15,899 bases of DNA from Alcaligenaceae bacterium (GCA_012511095.1 JAAZGT010000184.1:1-15899); one strand, 5' to 3'; shown: positions 1 through 7,071, counted from the first letter of the stretch. The notes: generated by a model not told the origin, from the letters alone. Numbers and translations are program-made.

Positions 1-101
1 GCCTTAGCAAGGCCAGGACCGATAGACGCTGCAACATCATAAACAGTGACAGGTTGATCAAATTGTCTGATAGAACCGTCGGGTAAGCTTACATTAATCA
101 T
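1..101 (-). CDS. thrS: Threonyl-tRNA synthetase, N-terminal fragment (cut by window edge)
   Basis: ThrS charges tRNA-Thr with threonine in the cytoplasm. Only the first 33 codons are present. They begin MINVSLPDGSIRQFDQPV and continue VYDVAASIGPGLAK, which matches the N-terminal TGS domain of ThrS (LPDGS near the start, then VA..IGPGLAKA). The start is the ATG at 99-101, with an AAGG ribosome-binding site at 108-111, six bases upstream. The rest of the gene lies outside the window. In many proteobacteria thrS leads an operon with infC, rpmI, rplT and pheST, but that cannot be checked here. The leader between promoter and start contains two hairpins, listed separately. Identification rests on a short but distinctive stretch. 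Confidence 0.9.
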   Translation of the reverse strand, partial: MINVSLPDGSIRQFDQPVTVYDVAASIGPGLAK

Positions 102-122
102 TATTTACCTTAAAACACAAAA

Positions 123-167
123 ACGCGACCAGAACAAAAGTCGCGTCACAAAGAAACCAAATCTTTG
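123..167 (-). promoter_or_regulatory. Candidate thrS leader attenuator: two hairpins, the second terminator-like
   Basis: Read on the minus strand, the thrS leader first forms CAAAGA/TCTTTG (arms 162-167 and 149-154, 7-nt loop). It then forms ACGCGAC/GTCGCGT (arms 140-146 and 123-129, 10-nt loop), followed at once by TTTTTGTGTTTT at 111-122. A GC-rich stem with a T run is the form of an intrinsic terminator. It lies only about 11 bases before the thrS ribosome-binding site, so premature termination or occlusion of the site would control thrS. A 21-codon frame (GTG at 168-170, stop at 105-107) spans both hairpins but has only one Thr codon, which argues against classical leader-peptide attenuation. 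The mechanism is inference. Confidence 0.5.
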
Positions 168-183
168 CACTAATAGCTCTAAT

Positions 184-212
184 ATTTTAACACTTATACA
201 ATAGAAAATTAA
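184..212 (-). promoter_or_regulatory. Possible thrS promoter
   Basis: On the minus strand a TAAAAT -10 box (184-189) sits 17 bases from a weak TTAATT -35 box (207-212). Transcription would start near 177, giving a leader of about 75 nt that contains both hairpins. The -35 match is poor and the region is AT-rich, so this is tentative. Confidence 0.3.
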
Positions 213-253
213 GTCTTGACGCTTATAGTCCGCTATTTTCCTAAATCCACGCT

Positions 254-300
254 CAATATGTGGTGAATATGTATTTAGCAATATGATGAGATGAATATGT
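254..300. repeat. Four AATATG repeats upstream of the 371-1057 gene
   Basis: AATATG occurs at 255, 266, 280 and 294. The units alternate as CAATATG (254-260), TGAATATGT (264-272), CAATATG (279-285) and TGAATATGT (292-300), like a doubled pair. The block lies between the divergent thrS and 371-1057 promoters, where a multi-copy activator or repressor site could sit. No known regulator is recognised, and the AT-rich context makes chance possible. Confidence 0.45.
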
Positions 301-327
301 TAAAATTCACAATAATTTCAACAACTT

Positions 328-356
328 TTGGCAGTTTCAGAAGCTACTGATTTAAA
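328..356 (+). promoter_or_regulatory. Possible promoter of the 371-1057 gene
   Basis: TTGGCA (328-333) lies 17 bases from TTTAAA (351-356). The -35 box matches the sigma-70 consensus at five of six positions, the -10 box at four. Transcription would begin near 363, only about eight bases before the ATG at 371. That fits the lack of any Shine-Dalgarno sequence there and suggests a very short or leaderless mRNA. Confidence 0.3.
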
Positions 357-370
357 AGTCATTAATACAT

Positions 371-1057
371 ATGAGCAGATCTATTACAACCCTTGTTCTA
401 ATGGGCATTTCAGCCCTTATTATTCTCTTTATTTTAAGTTCTTTTTACAAGGTTTTCAATCGTCAACCCATACATACACAAGCTCCTATCGAAACCACTA
501 AAGAGGAGCTAAGCATTGTTGAGTCAAGCACAGAGCCTACAGAAGACGATACAGCAACAGCTGCAGAGTCCGATGCTGAGACTCTGAAAATTGAGGATCT
601 TCAGTCTGAAGCAGACTTAGTCGATGAGATAGAAACTGAAACTACTGATGATGAAGAAATGGAAATTGAGGTAGTTGGCGAACCTGGTGATCTTTTACAC
701 GAAAAACCACATCTTCAAAACGCCGTGCCTCCTGTGCCTAAAGCGCCACCTAGCCCACGCGGCGCTCCCGTAGTGACCTCGCCAAGTGAAGAGTCTTTTT
801 CACAAACTGGCAACACTAGTCCAAGCACTTTTCCAAAACCGATTACTGTGACACCAGTGGCACCACAAACTGGCGGTAATACCGGCCGTGGTGCATCAAG
901 TTTCCCAGCTCCTATAGTAACAACGCCGGCACCGAGAACTACACCAACTCCTACCCCTGCGCCAAGCAGGCCTAGCAGTAGTAGCTCCTTTCCTGCACCA
1001 ATAATTATTAATCCTAGCAATACAGGTGGCTCAAGCAGCTTCCCTAGACCGCAATAA
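371..1057 (+). CDS. Unrecognised membrane-anchored protein, acidic then Pro/Ser/Thr-rich, with FPxP repeats
   Basis: I do not recognise this 228-residue protein. Residues 6-26 form one hydrophobic segment without a lipobox or obvious cleavage site, so it is probably an N-terminal membrane anchor with the rest in the periplasm. Residues about 45-105 are strongly acidic (runs of E, D and T). Residues 118-228 are rich in Pro, Ser, Thr and Gly and contain four copies of [ST]FPxP (154, 178, 207 and 224), the first three followed by I and a TP or NP two to four residues later. No folded domain is evident, so the exported part is probably disordered. The ATG at 371 has no Shine-Dalgarno sequence. 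Flanks are thrS (divergent) and lon (convergent), neither suggesting a role. A plausible inference is an envelope spacer or cell-wall-associated protein. It lacks a TonB, SPOR or ZipA C-terminal domain. Confidence 0.75.
   Translation: MSRSITTLVLMGISALIILFILSSFYKVFNRQPIHTQAPIETTKEELSIVESSTEPTEDDTATAAESDAETLKIEDLQSEADLVDEIETETTDDEEMEIEVVGEPGDLLHEKPHLQNAVPPVPKAPPSPRGAPVVTSPSEESFSQTGNTSPSTFPKPITVTPVAPQTGGNTGRGASSFPAPIVTTPAPRTTPTPTPAPSRPSSSSSFPAPIIINPSNTGGSSSFPRPQ
824..1054 (+). repeat. Four [ST]FPxP peptide repeats in the 371-1057 protein
   Basis: Units begin at residues 152 (STFPKPITVTP), 176 (SSFPAPIVTTP), 205 (SSFPAPIIINP) and 222 (SSFPRP, at the C terminus). They are separated by variable Gly/Thr/Pro linkers. 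The DNA is not a tight tandem repeat, so the similarity is mostly at protein level, which hints that the motif is selected, for instance as a short binding motif. Confidence 0.7.
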
Positions 1058-1082
1058 GTCGGTTGTAAATTACAGATAAAAC

Positions 1083-1116
1083 ATAGGCCGAGTAAATTTA
1101 AATCTACTCGGCCTAT
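1083..1116. terminator. Bidirectional intrinsic terminator between the 371-1057 gene and lon
   Basis: Perfect 12-bp arms ATAGGCCGAGTA (1083-1094) and TACTCGGCCTAT (1105-1116) enclose a 10-nt loop. On the plus strand the stem is followed by TGCTTTTCT, on the minus strand by GTTTTATC. It lies between the stop codons of two convergent genes (1057 and 1150), the expected place for a shared terminator. Confidence 0.88.
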
Positions 1117-1149
1117 TGCTTTTCTACTTAAAGAATTAATTGAATGGCA

Positions 1150-3666
1150 TTAATGCTTTAACTCAAGATTATTGTCATCGGCATTACCGCTAGACTTATT
1201 AGTTAATGCCTCTTTTGCCATTTGCTCAATCTCTTCATCGGTAAGGGGTGTTGGCATATACTCTAGTGCTTCTTCGAGTACTTGATCAATCCATTTTACT
1301 GGAATGATTTCTAGGCCGTTTTTAACATTTTCAGGGATCTCCTGTAAATCTTTAACGTTTTCCTCAGGAATCAACACTTTCTTGATGCCACCACGTAAAG
1401 CTGCAAGTAGTTTTTCTTTAAGACCACCAATAGCTAATACCTCACCACGTAGGGTAACCTCACCCGTCATTGCCACATCAGCACGCACTGGGATATCAGA
1501 CAGAGCGGATACTAAAGCGGTGGTAATGGCAATACCTGCAGAAGGACCATCTTTAGGCGTAGCGCCCTCTGGGACGTGGATATGAATGTCTTTCTTTTCA
1601 AAAAGACTATCGGTAAAGCCTAAACGATGAGCACGCGCTCTTACAACAGTACGAGCAGCTTGCATCGACTCTTTCATCACACCGCCTAAAGAACCCGTGT
1701 GCTGAATACGGCCTTTACCATTTACTGCGGCTACCTCAATGGTTAGTAAGTCACCACCTACTTGAGTCCAAGCTAAACCAGTCACCTGACCTACTTGGTT
1801 TTCTGACTCAGCTAAACCAAAGGTATAGCGTCTAACACCCAAGAATTCAGAAAGGTTATCGCTAGTAATTACAATGGCCTTAACCGCCTTTTTAGCTGCA
1901 GCTTTACTTGTAGCCTTTTTAGCGGCTTTTTTAGCAGCTTTTTTGGCAGCAGTCTTAGCCGCTTTAGCTTCTTCAGTAATGATTTGCTTAACCACTTTAC
2001 GACAGATCTTACCAATTTCACGCTCAAGTGAACGAACACCCGCTTCACGCGTATAGTAACGAACGATATCACGGATCGCAGATTCCTCGATTTTGATCTC
2101 GCCCTCTTTGAGGCCGTTATTTTCCATCAACTTAGGAATCAAGTGATCATTAGCAATCGCTAGTTTTTCATCTTCGGTATAACCTGAAAGACGAATCACC
2201 TCCATACGGTCTAATAAGGCTGGTGGAATATTGAGCGTATTACTAGTGGCCACGAACATGACATCAGATAGGTCGTAATCAACCTCAGCGTAATGGTCTT
2301 GGAAAGTGTGGTTTTGCTCTGGGTCTAATACCTCAAGCAAAGCAGATGCAGGGTCACCACGGAAGTCCATACCCATCTTATCGATTTCATCTAATAAGAA
2401 TAATGGGTTACGCACACCAACCTTAGACATATTTTGTAAGATCTTGCCAGGCATCGCACCAATATAGGTACGACGGTGACCTCGAATTTCCGCCTCATCG
2501 CGTACACCACCAAGGGCCATGCGCACGTACTTACGGTTAGTCGCTCTAGCAATCGATTGGCCTAATGAGGTTTTACCAACCCCTGGAGGACCAACTAAGC
2601 ACAAAATAGGTGCTTTGATTTTGTCCACACGCTGTTGTACGGCCAAGTATTCAATAATACGCTCTTTAACACGCTCTAAACCTGCGTGATCAGCATCGAG
2701 AATTTCTTGAGCATCAGTCAAGGAATTATTAATGCGGCTCTTTTTCTTCCAAGGTAAACCTACTAAGGTTTCGATATAGTTACGAATAACACCTGCCTCA
2801 GCAGACATAGGCGACATTAAGCGTAGCTTTTTCAACTCACCTTCGGCTTTTTTACGGGCCTCAGCAGGCATACGCGCAGCTTCGATTTTGCGCTCTAGCT
2901 CTTCTAGATCGGCACCATCTTCGCCCTCGCCTAATTCCTTTTGAATGGCTTTAACTTGTTCGTTTAAATAGTAATCACGCTGACTCTTCTCCATCTGCTT
3001 TTTGACGCGACCGCGAATACGACGCTCAACTTGGAGAATCTCAATTTCGTTTTCGATGTGGTTCAACAAAAACTCTAAGCGAGCAACAACCTCTAATTCC
3101 TGTAAAGCATTTTGTTTTAATTCTTGCTTCATTGGAAGATGCGAGGCAATCATATCAGCAACACGATTGATGTCCTCAAGAGCAGAAACTGATTCTACGA
3201 TTTCGGGCGCAAGTTTTTTATTTAATTTTACGTATTGCTCGAATTGCGAAATAATGGTGCGACGCATGGCTTCCAAATCATCAACATCCACTTCAGCAGG
3301 GATGATTGGAACCGCATCGGTCACAAAATATTCGCCATTGTCAACAATTGACTCTAAGTTGGCGCGCTGAATACCCTCGACCAGCACCTTTACGGTACCA
3401 TCAGGTAGCTTCAGTAGCTGCAAAATATTAGCAACCACACCCATTTCGTAAATATCTTCGGGTGCTGGCTCATCTTTGTTGGCAGCCTTTTGAGCGACTA
3501 ATACAATGCGCTTATTGCTATTTTCCACAGCCTCTTCAAGGGCTGCGATTGAGCGTGGGCGTCCAACAAATAGTGGAATCACCATATGAGGAAAGATCAC
3601 CACATCACGCAATGGCAATAAAGGCAAAGATATAGGCAACTCGGGTAATAAAGTAGTATTTGACAT
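1150..3666 (-). CDS. lon: ATP-dependent protease Lon, with a Lys/Ala-rich insert
   Basis: Lon is a cytoplasmic hexameric AAA+ serine protease that degrades misfolded proteins and specific regulators. The 838-residue product has the LON N-terminal domain (about 10-200), a coiled-coil part (about 205-285), Walker A GPPGVGKT (359-366), Walker B LFLLDEIDK (422-430) and the protease domain from about 600. The catalytic dyad is Ser709 (PKDGPSAG) and Lys752 (GLKEK). The start is the ATG at 3664-3666, with AGGA at 3671-3674; an in-frame TTG at 3705 lies inside the promoter -10 element and is rejected. The protein is longer than most Lon proteins (usually about 780-820 residues). Residues 568-597 are a histone-H1-like AAKK repeat between the AAA+ lid and the protease domain. 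All catalytic motifs are intact. It follows clpX but has its own heat-shock-type promoter. Confidence 0.97.
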   Translation of the reverse strand: MSNTTLLPELPISLPLLPLRDVVIFPHMVIPLFVGRPRSIAALEEAVENSNKRIVLVAQKAANKDEPAPEDIYEMGVVANILQLLKLPDGTVKVLVEGIQRANLESIVDNGEYFVTDAVPIIPAEVDVDDLEAMRRTIISQFEQYVKLNKKLAPEIVESVSALEDINRVADMIASHLPMKQELKQNALQELEVVARLEFLLNHIENEIEILQVERRIRGRVKKQMEKSQRDYYLNEQVKAIQKELGEGEDGADLEELERKIEAARMPAEARKKAEGELKKLRLMSPMSAEAGVIRNYIETLVGLPWKKKSRINNSLTDAQEILDADHAGLERVKERIIEYLAVQQRVDKIKAPILCLVGPPGVGKTSLGQSIARATNRKYVRMALGGVRDEAEIRGHRRTYIGAMPGKILQNMSKVGVRNPLFLLDEIDKMGMDFRGDPASALLEVLDPEQNHTFQDHYAEVDYDLSDVMFVATSNTLNIPPALLDRMEVIRLSGYTEDEKLAIANDHLIPKLMENNGLKEGEIKIEESAIRDIVRYYTREAGVRSLEREIGKICRKVVKQIITEEAKAAKTAAKKAAKKAAKKATSKAAAKKAVKAIVITSDNLSEFLGVRRYTFGLAESENQVGQVTGLAWTQVGGDLLTIEVAAVNGKGRIQHTGSLGGVMKESMQAARTVVRARAHRLGFTDSLFEKKDIHIHVPEGATPKDGPSAGIAITTALVSALSDIPVRADVAMTGEVTLRGEVLAIGGLKEKLLAALRGGIKKVLIPEENVKDLQEIPENVKNGLEIIPVKWIDQVLEEALEYMPTPLTDEEIEQMAKEALTNKSSGNADDNNLELKH
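1915..1950 (-). repeat. Three tandem 12-bp units encoding AAKK inside lon
   Basis: On the minus strand three consecutive 12-base units read GCTGCCAAAAAA, GCTGCTAAAAAA and GCCGCTAAAAAG, encoding AAKK three times (residues 573-584). They form the core of a wider K/A-rich stretch (residues 568-597, bases 1876-1965). Near-identical units and A6 tracts suggest growth by slippage. Gain or loss of a whole unit would keep the reading frame. Confidence 0.85.
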
Positions 3667-3670
3667 ATTT

Positions 3671-3679
3671 TCCTGTCCT
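3671..3679 (-). promoter_or_regulatory. lon ribosome-binding site that fixes the ATG start
   Basis: Minus strand AGGACAGGA (3671-3679) holds two AGGA cores, 4 and 9 bases before the ATG at 3666. It supports translation from MSNTTLLPELP rather than from the upstream TTG. Confidence 0.7.
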
Positions 3680-3704
3680 ATCAAAAGACTATCAACAATA
3701 AACA

Positions 3705-3730
3705 ATGGGGCTTAAACTCAAAAGTTCAAG
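3705..3730 (-). promoter_or_regulatory. Sigma-32 (heat-shock) promoter of lon
   Basis: On the minus strand CTTGAA (3725-3730) is followed after exactly 14 bases by CCCCAT (3705-3710), then TGT. This matches the sigma-32 pattern CTTGAA, 13-15 bases, CCCCAT. Transcription would start near 3697, leaving a leader of about 30 nt before the lon ATG. The E. coli lon promoter is also sigma-32 dependent. The two boxes also sit in an inverted repeat (GGGGCTT/AAGCCCC, arms 3705-3713 and 3728-3736, plus an inner AACT/AGTT helix). The RNA reading in from clpX can therefore form a hairpin here that might also attenuate read-through, though no good U tract follows on this strand. Confidence 0.85.
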
Positions 3731-3782
3731 CCCCATATTGTTTTTTGTTTCACAAACTTAATAAGTTGCGAGATGGGATTAG

Positions 3783-5087
3783 CTAGGAAACTTTAGTAGT
3801 TGATTCGCTAATATCGTCGTCGTTTTCAACGGCAAAACGTGGGCCCTTATACAACACTGGTTTGCCGGTACCCTCGACGGCTTCTTTAGTAAGAGTTACT
3901 TTACTCACCTCTGGCTGAGAAGGCAAGTCAAACATTACGTCTAATAGGCTATTCTCGACAATTGAACGTAGACCACGGGCGCCTGTTTTGCGCTCGATCG
4001 CACGCTTTGCAATGGCGGATAACGCATCTTCGGTAACCTCTAATTCAACACCCTCCATGTGGAATAAGTGTTGGTATTGCTTAATTAAGGCATTTTTAGG
4101 TTGTGTCAGAATCTGCATTAAAGCATCTTCGTCAAGCTCCTCTAAAGCTGCAATTACAGGCAAACGACCAATTAACTCGGGGATTAAACCGAACTTAATA
4201 ATATCGCTAGGCTCTACGAGTTGGAATAACTCACCCGCTGCCTGCTCATCTTTAGAACGAACCGACGCACCAAAACCAATACCAGACTCTTCGGTACGAT
4301 TTTGAATAACCTTTTCAAGACCATCAAAGGCACCACCCACAATAAATAAGATATTACTCGTATCTACCTGGATGAAATCTTGATTTGGGTGTTTTCGTCC
4401 ACCCTGTGGCGGCACAGATGCAACCGTACCCTCGATCAACTTAAGTAAGGCCTGCTGTACACCCTCACCCGACACATCGCGAGTGATGGATGGGTTTTCA
4501 GATTTACGAGTAATCTTATCAACCTCATCAATATAGATAATGGCTTGCTCGGCTTTTGCAACGTCATAATCACAATTTTGAAGTAACTTAGTGATAATAT
4601 TTTCAACGTCTTCACCCACATAACCAGCCTCGGTTAATGTGGTGGCATCAGCCATAACAAAAGGCACATCTAATAAGCGAGAGATGGTTTGAGCTAATAA
4701 GGTTTTACCCGAACCGGTAGGACCGATTAGTAAAATATTACTTTTAGCGAGTTCAACATCATCTTCGACTCTACTTTGTTGATGACGAATACGCTTATAG
4801 TGGTTATAAACAGCCACCGCTAAGCTGCGCTTAGGCTTCTCTTGACCGATCACATACTGATCTAAATGCGCTTTAATTTCTTGAGGTGTTGGAAGCTCTT
4901 TATCGACCTCATCTTTGAGTGTTTCGCGTATTGAGTCGGAGATCATCTCCCCGCTCAACTCAATACACTCGTCACAAATATAGGCGTTGTTAAGGCCCTT
5001 GATGATATGTCTAGCCTCATCAGAGCTTTTACCACAAAAAGAACACTTCACGTTTTTATCCGAAGATGAGCCACTTTTATTCATCAT
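3783..5087 (-). CDS. clpX: ClpX, AAA+ unfoldase of the ClpXP protease
   Basis: ClpX recognises tagged substrates, unfolds them with ATP and feeds them into ClpP. The 434-residue protein is of normal length. Visible parts: the N-terminal zinc-binding domain with Cys15, Cys18, Cys38 and Cys41; Walker A GPTGSGKT (122-129); pore loop GYVG (155-158); Walker B IIYIDEVDK (183-191); the RKH pore motif (231-233); the ClpP-docking IGF loop (270-272); an ELIGR arginine-finger motif (304-308); and sensor 2 GARGLR (369-374). Two ATGs in tandem (5087 and 5084) could both serve as start, and no strong Shine-Dalgarno sequence is seen. It lies 29 bases after clpP, probably in one transcript with it. Its own hairpin-containing gap with lon follows. 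Confidence 0.98.
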   Translation of the reverse strand: MMNKSGSSSDKNVKCSFCGKSSDEARHIIKGLNNAYICDECIELSGEMISDSIRETLKDEVDKELPTPQEIKAHLDQYVIGQEKPKRSLAVAVYNHYKRIRHQQSRVEDDVELAKSNILLIGPTGSGKTLLAQTISRLLDVPFVMADATTLTEAGYVGEDVENIITKLLQNCDYDVAKAEQAIIYIDEVDKITRKSENPSITRDVSGEGVQQALLKLIEGTVASVPPQGGRKHPNQDFIQVDTSNILFIVGGAFDGLEKVIQNRTEESGIGFGASVRSKDEQAAGELFQLVEPSDIIKFGLIPELIGRLPVIAALEELDEDALMQILTQPKNALIKQYQHLFHMEGVELEVTEDALSAIAKRAIERKTGARGLRSIVENSLLDVMFDLPSQPEVSKVTLTKEAVEGTGKPVLYKGPRFAVENDDDISESTTKVS

Positions 5088-5116
5088 AAATCTACTAAAA
5101 AAATTACTGGCAATGG

Positions 5117-5767
5117 CTATTCGCGCTTAGATAGCACTTGATCCACAATACCAAACTCTTTGGCTTGCTCTGGGTCCATATAGTGATCACGCTCAGTATG
5201 TTCACGAATCACATCAATTGACTGACCACTATGCTTGGCTAATAAACCATTGAGGCGATCACGAAGACTTAAAATTTCGCGTGCCTGAATGTCAATATCT
5301 GTTGCCTGACCCTGAGCTCCACCTAAAGGCTGGTGAATCATAATACGAGAGTTGGGTAGGCTATAGCGCTTACCCTCGGCACCCGCATTAAGTAGAAAAG
5401 CACCCATACTAGCAGCTAAACCGGTACACATCGTAGATACATCCGGTTTAATAAACTGCATCGTATCATAAATCGCTAAACCTGCATAAACGCCACCACC
5501 TGGTGAGTTGATGTAAAGCGAAATATCTTTGTTGGGGTTTTCTGACTCAAGGAATAATAACTGAGCCACTACCAAGTTGGCCGTTTGATCATTTACCGGA
5601 CCGACCATAAATACGACGCGCTCTTTTAATAGTCGTGAATAAATATCATAAGAGCGCTCGCCTCGACCCGATTGCTCCACGACCATAGGGATGTATCCTA
5701 GGCCCTCTGGGCGCACGGACTCATCGCCATGAATGGATGCATAAAAATCAGTAAATCGACGATTCAT
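5117..5767 (-). CDS. clpP: ClpP, proteolytic subunit of Clp protease
   Basis: ClpP forms a double heptameric ring with serine-protease sites inside and degrades proteins delivered by ClpX or ClpA. The 216-residue product has the complete catalytic triad: Ser120 in GLAASMGAFLL, His145 in MIHQPLGG and Asp194 in ERDHYMDP. The spacing (25 and 74 residues) equals that in E. coli ClpP. The first dozen residues probably form the propeptide removed on assembly. The ATG (5765-5767) shares one base with the tig stop codon (TAATG), so translation is likely coupled to tig. The tig-clpP-clpX order is typical of proteobacteria. Confidence 0.98.
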   Translation of the reverse strand: MNRRFTDFYASIHGDESVRPEGLGYIPMVVEQSGRGERSYDIYSRLLKERVVFMVGPVNDQTANLVVAQLLFLESENPNKDISLYINSPGGGVYAGLAIYDTMQFIKPDVSTMCTGLAASMGAFLLNAGAEGKRYSLPNSRIMIHQPLGGAQGQATDIDIQAREILSLRDRLNGLLAKHSGQSIDVIREHTERDHYMDPEQAKEFGIVDQVLSKRE

Positions 5768-7071
5768 TAAGCTTGTCCCATTAACTCTTTAAAAGGCACC
5801 TCTTCTTCGGTGACCTTAGCTTTAGATAAGATGAAGTCGATCATATTATCTTCAAGTACTAAAGCCTCAAGACCAGCGCGCTGGTTCTCGTCACTTAAGT
5901 AGTATGCAACAACCTCTTCGGGTTTTTCGTAATTTTGTGCAAACTCCTCGATGCGAGCACGAACTTGCTCAGGAGCCGCCTGTAGCTTTTCTTGCTCAAC
6001 GATTTCAGCCACTAATAAACCTAAACGTACGCGACGCTCAGCTTCGGGTCTGAAAGAATCTGTAGGAATTTGAGAGAAGTCAAAGTCTTGCATGCCTTGA
6101 GCAGCAAACTCTTGACGTAAGCTGTTAATGCGCTCTTGAATTTCATTGTTAACTAAAGCAGTAGGCACTTCGAAATCAGTTGCGTTAACTAGTGCATCTA
6201 AAACAGCAGACTTAGTGCGCTGTGATAAACGGTTATCGCCTTCGCGCTTGATGTTTGCTAAGATGTCTTCGCGTAGTTTTTCAACATCACCATCAACCTG
6301 ACCTAGGGTTTTAGCAAACTCAGCGTCGACTTCTGGCAATACAGGCACTGCTACTTCTTTTACAGTAATGGTGAACTCAGCTGTTTTGCCCGCAACCTCT
6401 TGGCCTTGGTAGTCTTCTGGGAAGTTTAATTCGAAAGTTTTTTCTTCACCCGCTTTAAGACCTTTGGCAGCCTCTTCGAACTCAGGTAGCATCATGCCGC
6501 GACCTAAAACGAAGTTAAAGTCTTCGGCCTTACCGCCCTCGAACTCCTCGCCATCAATCTTACCAACGAAATCAACTAATAAACGGTCGCCATCTTCGGC
6601 TACACGATCCTCTTGGGCTTGGTAGTCAGCGCGTTGCTCACGTAAAATAGTTAGGGTGTCTTCTAGTTGCTCTTCGCCGATTTCGCTGACGTATTTAGTT
6701 AGCTCTAAATCGCCTAGCTCAGGAATAGCAACCTCAGGGAATACCTCAAACTTAGCTGTAAACGCTAATTTACCCTCTTCTTGCTCGCCTTCGCGATCAA
6801 CGATTTCTGGGAAACCAGCAACACGAAGCTCTGTTTCTTTGACCACTTTGTCAAACTCTTCGCCAACGCGCTTATTGATAACATCATAACGAACGCTTGG
6901 ACCGTGTGAGCGCTCTACAACCGCTAAAGGCGCTTTACCCGGACGGAATCCATCAACCTTAACATTGCGGGCTACTTTTTTTAATTCCTTTTTAACTTCA
7001 GCCTCAATTTCGTCAACTGATAACACTAAATCTACCTGACGAGCTAGGCCTTCAAGAGTTTGAACTTCCAT
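5767..7071 (-). CDS. tig: Trigger factor, ribosome-associated chaperone and prolyl isomerase
   Basis: Trigger factor binds at the ribosome exit tunnel and shields nascent chains. It also has peptidyl-prolyl isomerase activity. The 434-residue protein has the N-terminal ribosome-binding domain with signature GFRPGKAP (41-48), an FKBP-like PPIase domain (about 155-240, VDFVGKIDGEEFEGG and later GRGMMLPEFEEA), and a helical C-terminal substrate-binding domain (about 250-420). The ATG at 7071 has AAAGG about ten bases upstream. It is the first gene of the tig-clpP-clpX group. The upstream 140 bases contain AT-rich promoter-like sequence, but no clear sigma-32 pattern was found there. Confidence 0.98.
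   Translation of the reverse strand: MEVQTLEGLARQVDLVLSVDEIEAEVKKELKKVARNVKVDGFRPGKAPLAVVERSHGPSVRYDVINKRVGEEFDKVVKETELRVAGFPEIVDREGEQEEGKLAFTAKFEVFPEVAIPELGDLELTKYVSEIGEEQLEDTLTILREQRADYQAQEDRVAEDGDRLLVDFVGKIDGEEFEGGKAEDFNFVLGRGMMLPEFEEAAKGLKAGEEKTFELNFPEDYQGQEVAGKTAEFTITVKEVAVPVLPEVDAEFAKTLGQVDGDVEKLREDILANIKREGDNRLSQRTKSAVLDALVNATDFEVPTALVNNEIQERINSLRQEFAAQGMQDFDFSQIPTDSFRPEAERRVRLGLLVAEIVEQEKLQAAPEQVRARIEEFAQNYEKPEEVVAYYLSDENQRAGLEALVLEDNMIDFILSKAKVTEEEVPFKELMGQA

Noticed and set aside
715..1020. Minus-strand open frame of 101 codons opposite the 371-1057 gene
   Set aside because: It is a Gly/Leu/Val-rich mirror of the Pro/Ser/Thr-rich repeats on the other strand, with no ribosome-binding site or domain.
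371..1057. TonB, ZipA or SPOR-domain protein, suggested by anchor plus Pro-rich region
   Set aside because: No C-terminal folded domain follows the Pro-rich part, and the EP/KP repeats typical of TonB are absent.
1869..2072. Small Lys/Leu-rich frame inside lon
   Set aside because: It is the frame-shifted reading of the AAKK repeat in an intact lon gene.
3667..3705. Extended lon start at TTG 3705, adding 13 residues
   Set aside because: The TTG lies within the sigma-32 -10 element and has no ribosome-binding site, while the ATG at 3666 has AGGA close upstream and gives the usual Lon N terminus.
3705..3736. Simple intrinsic terminator of clpX
   Set aside because: The hairpin has no good U tract on the minus strand and contains exact sigma-32 promoter boxes; the promoter explanation is stronger, though a minor attenuating role is possible.
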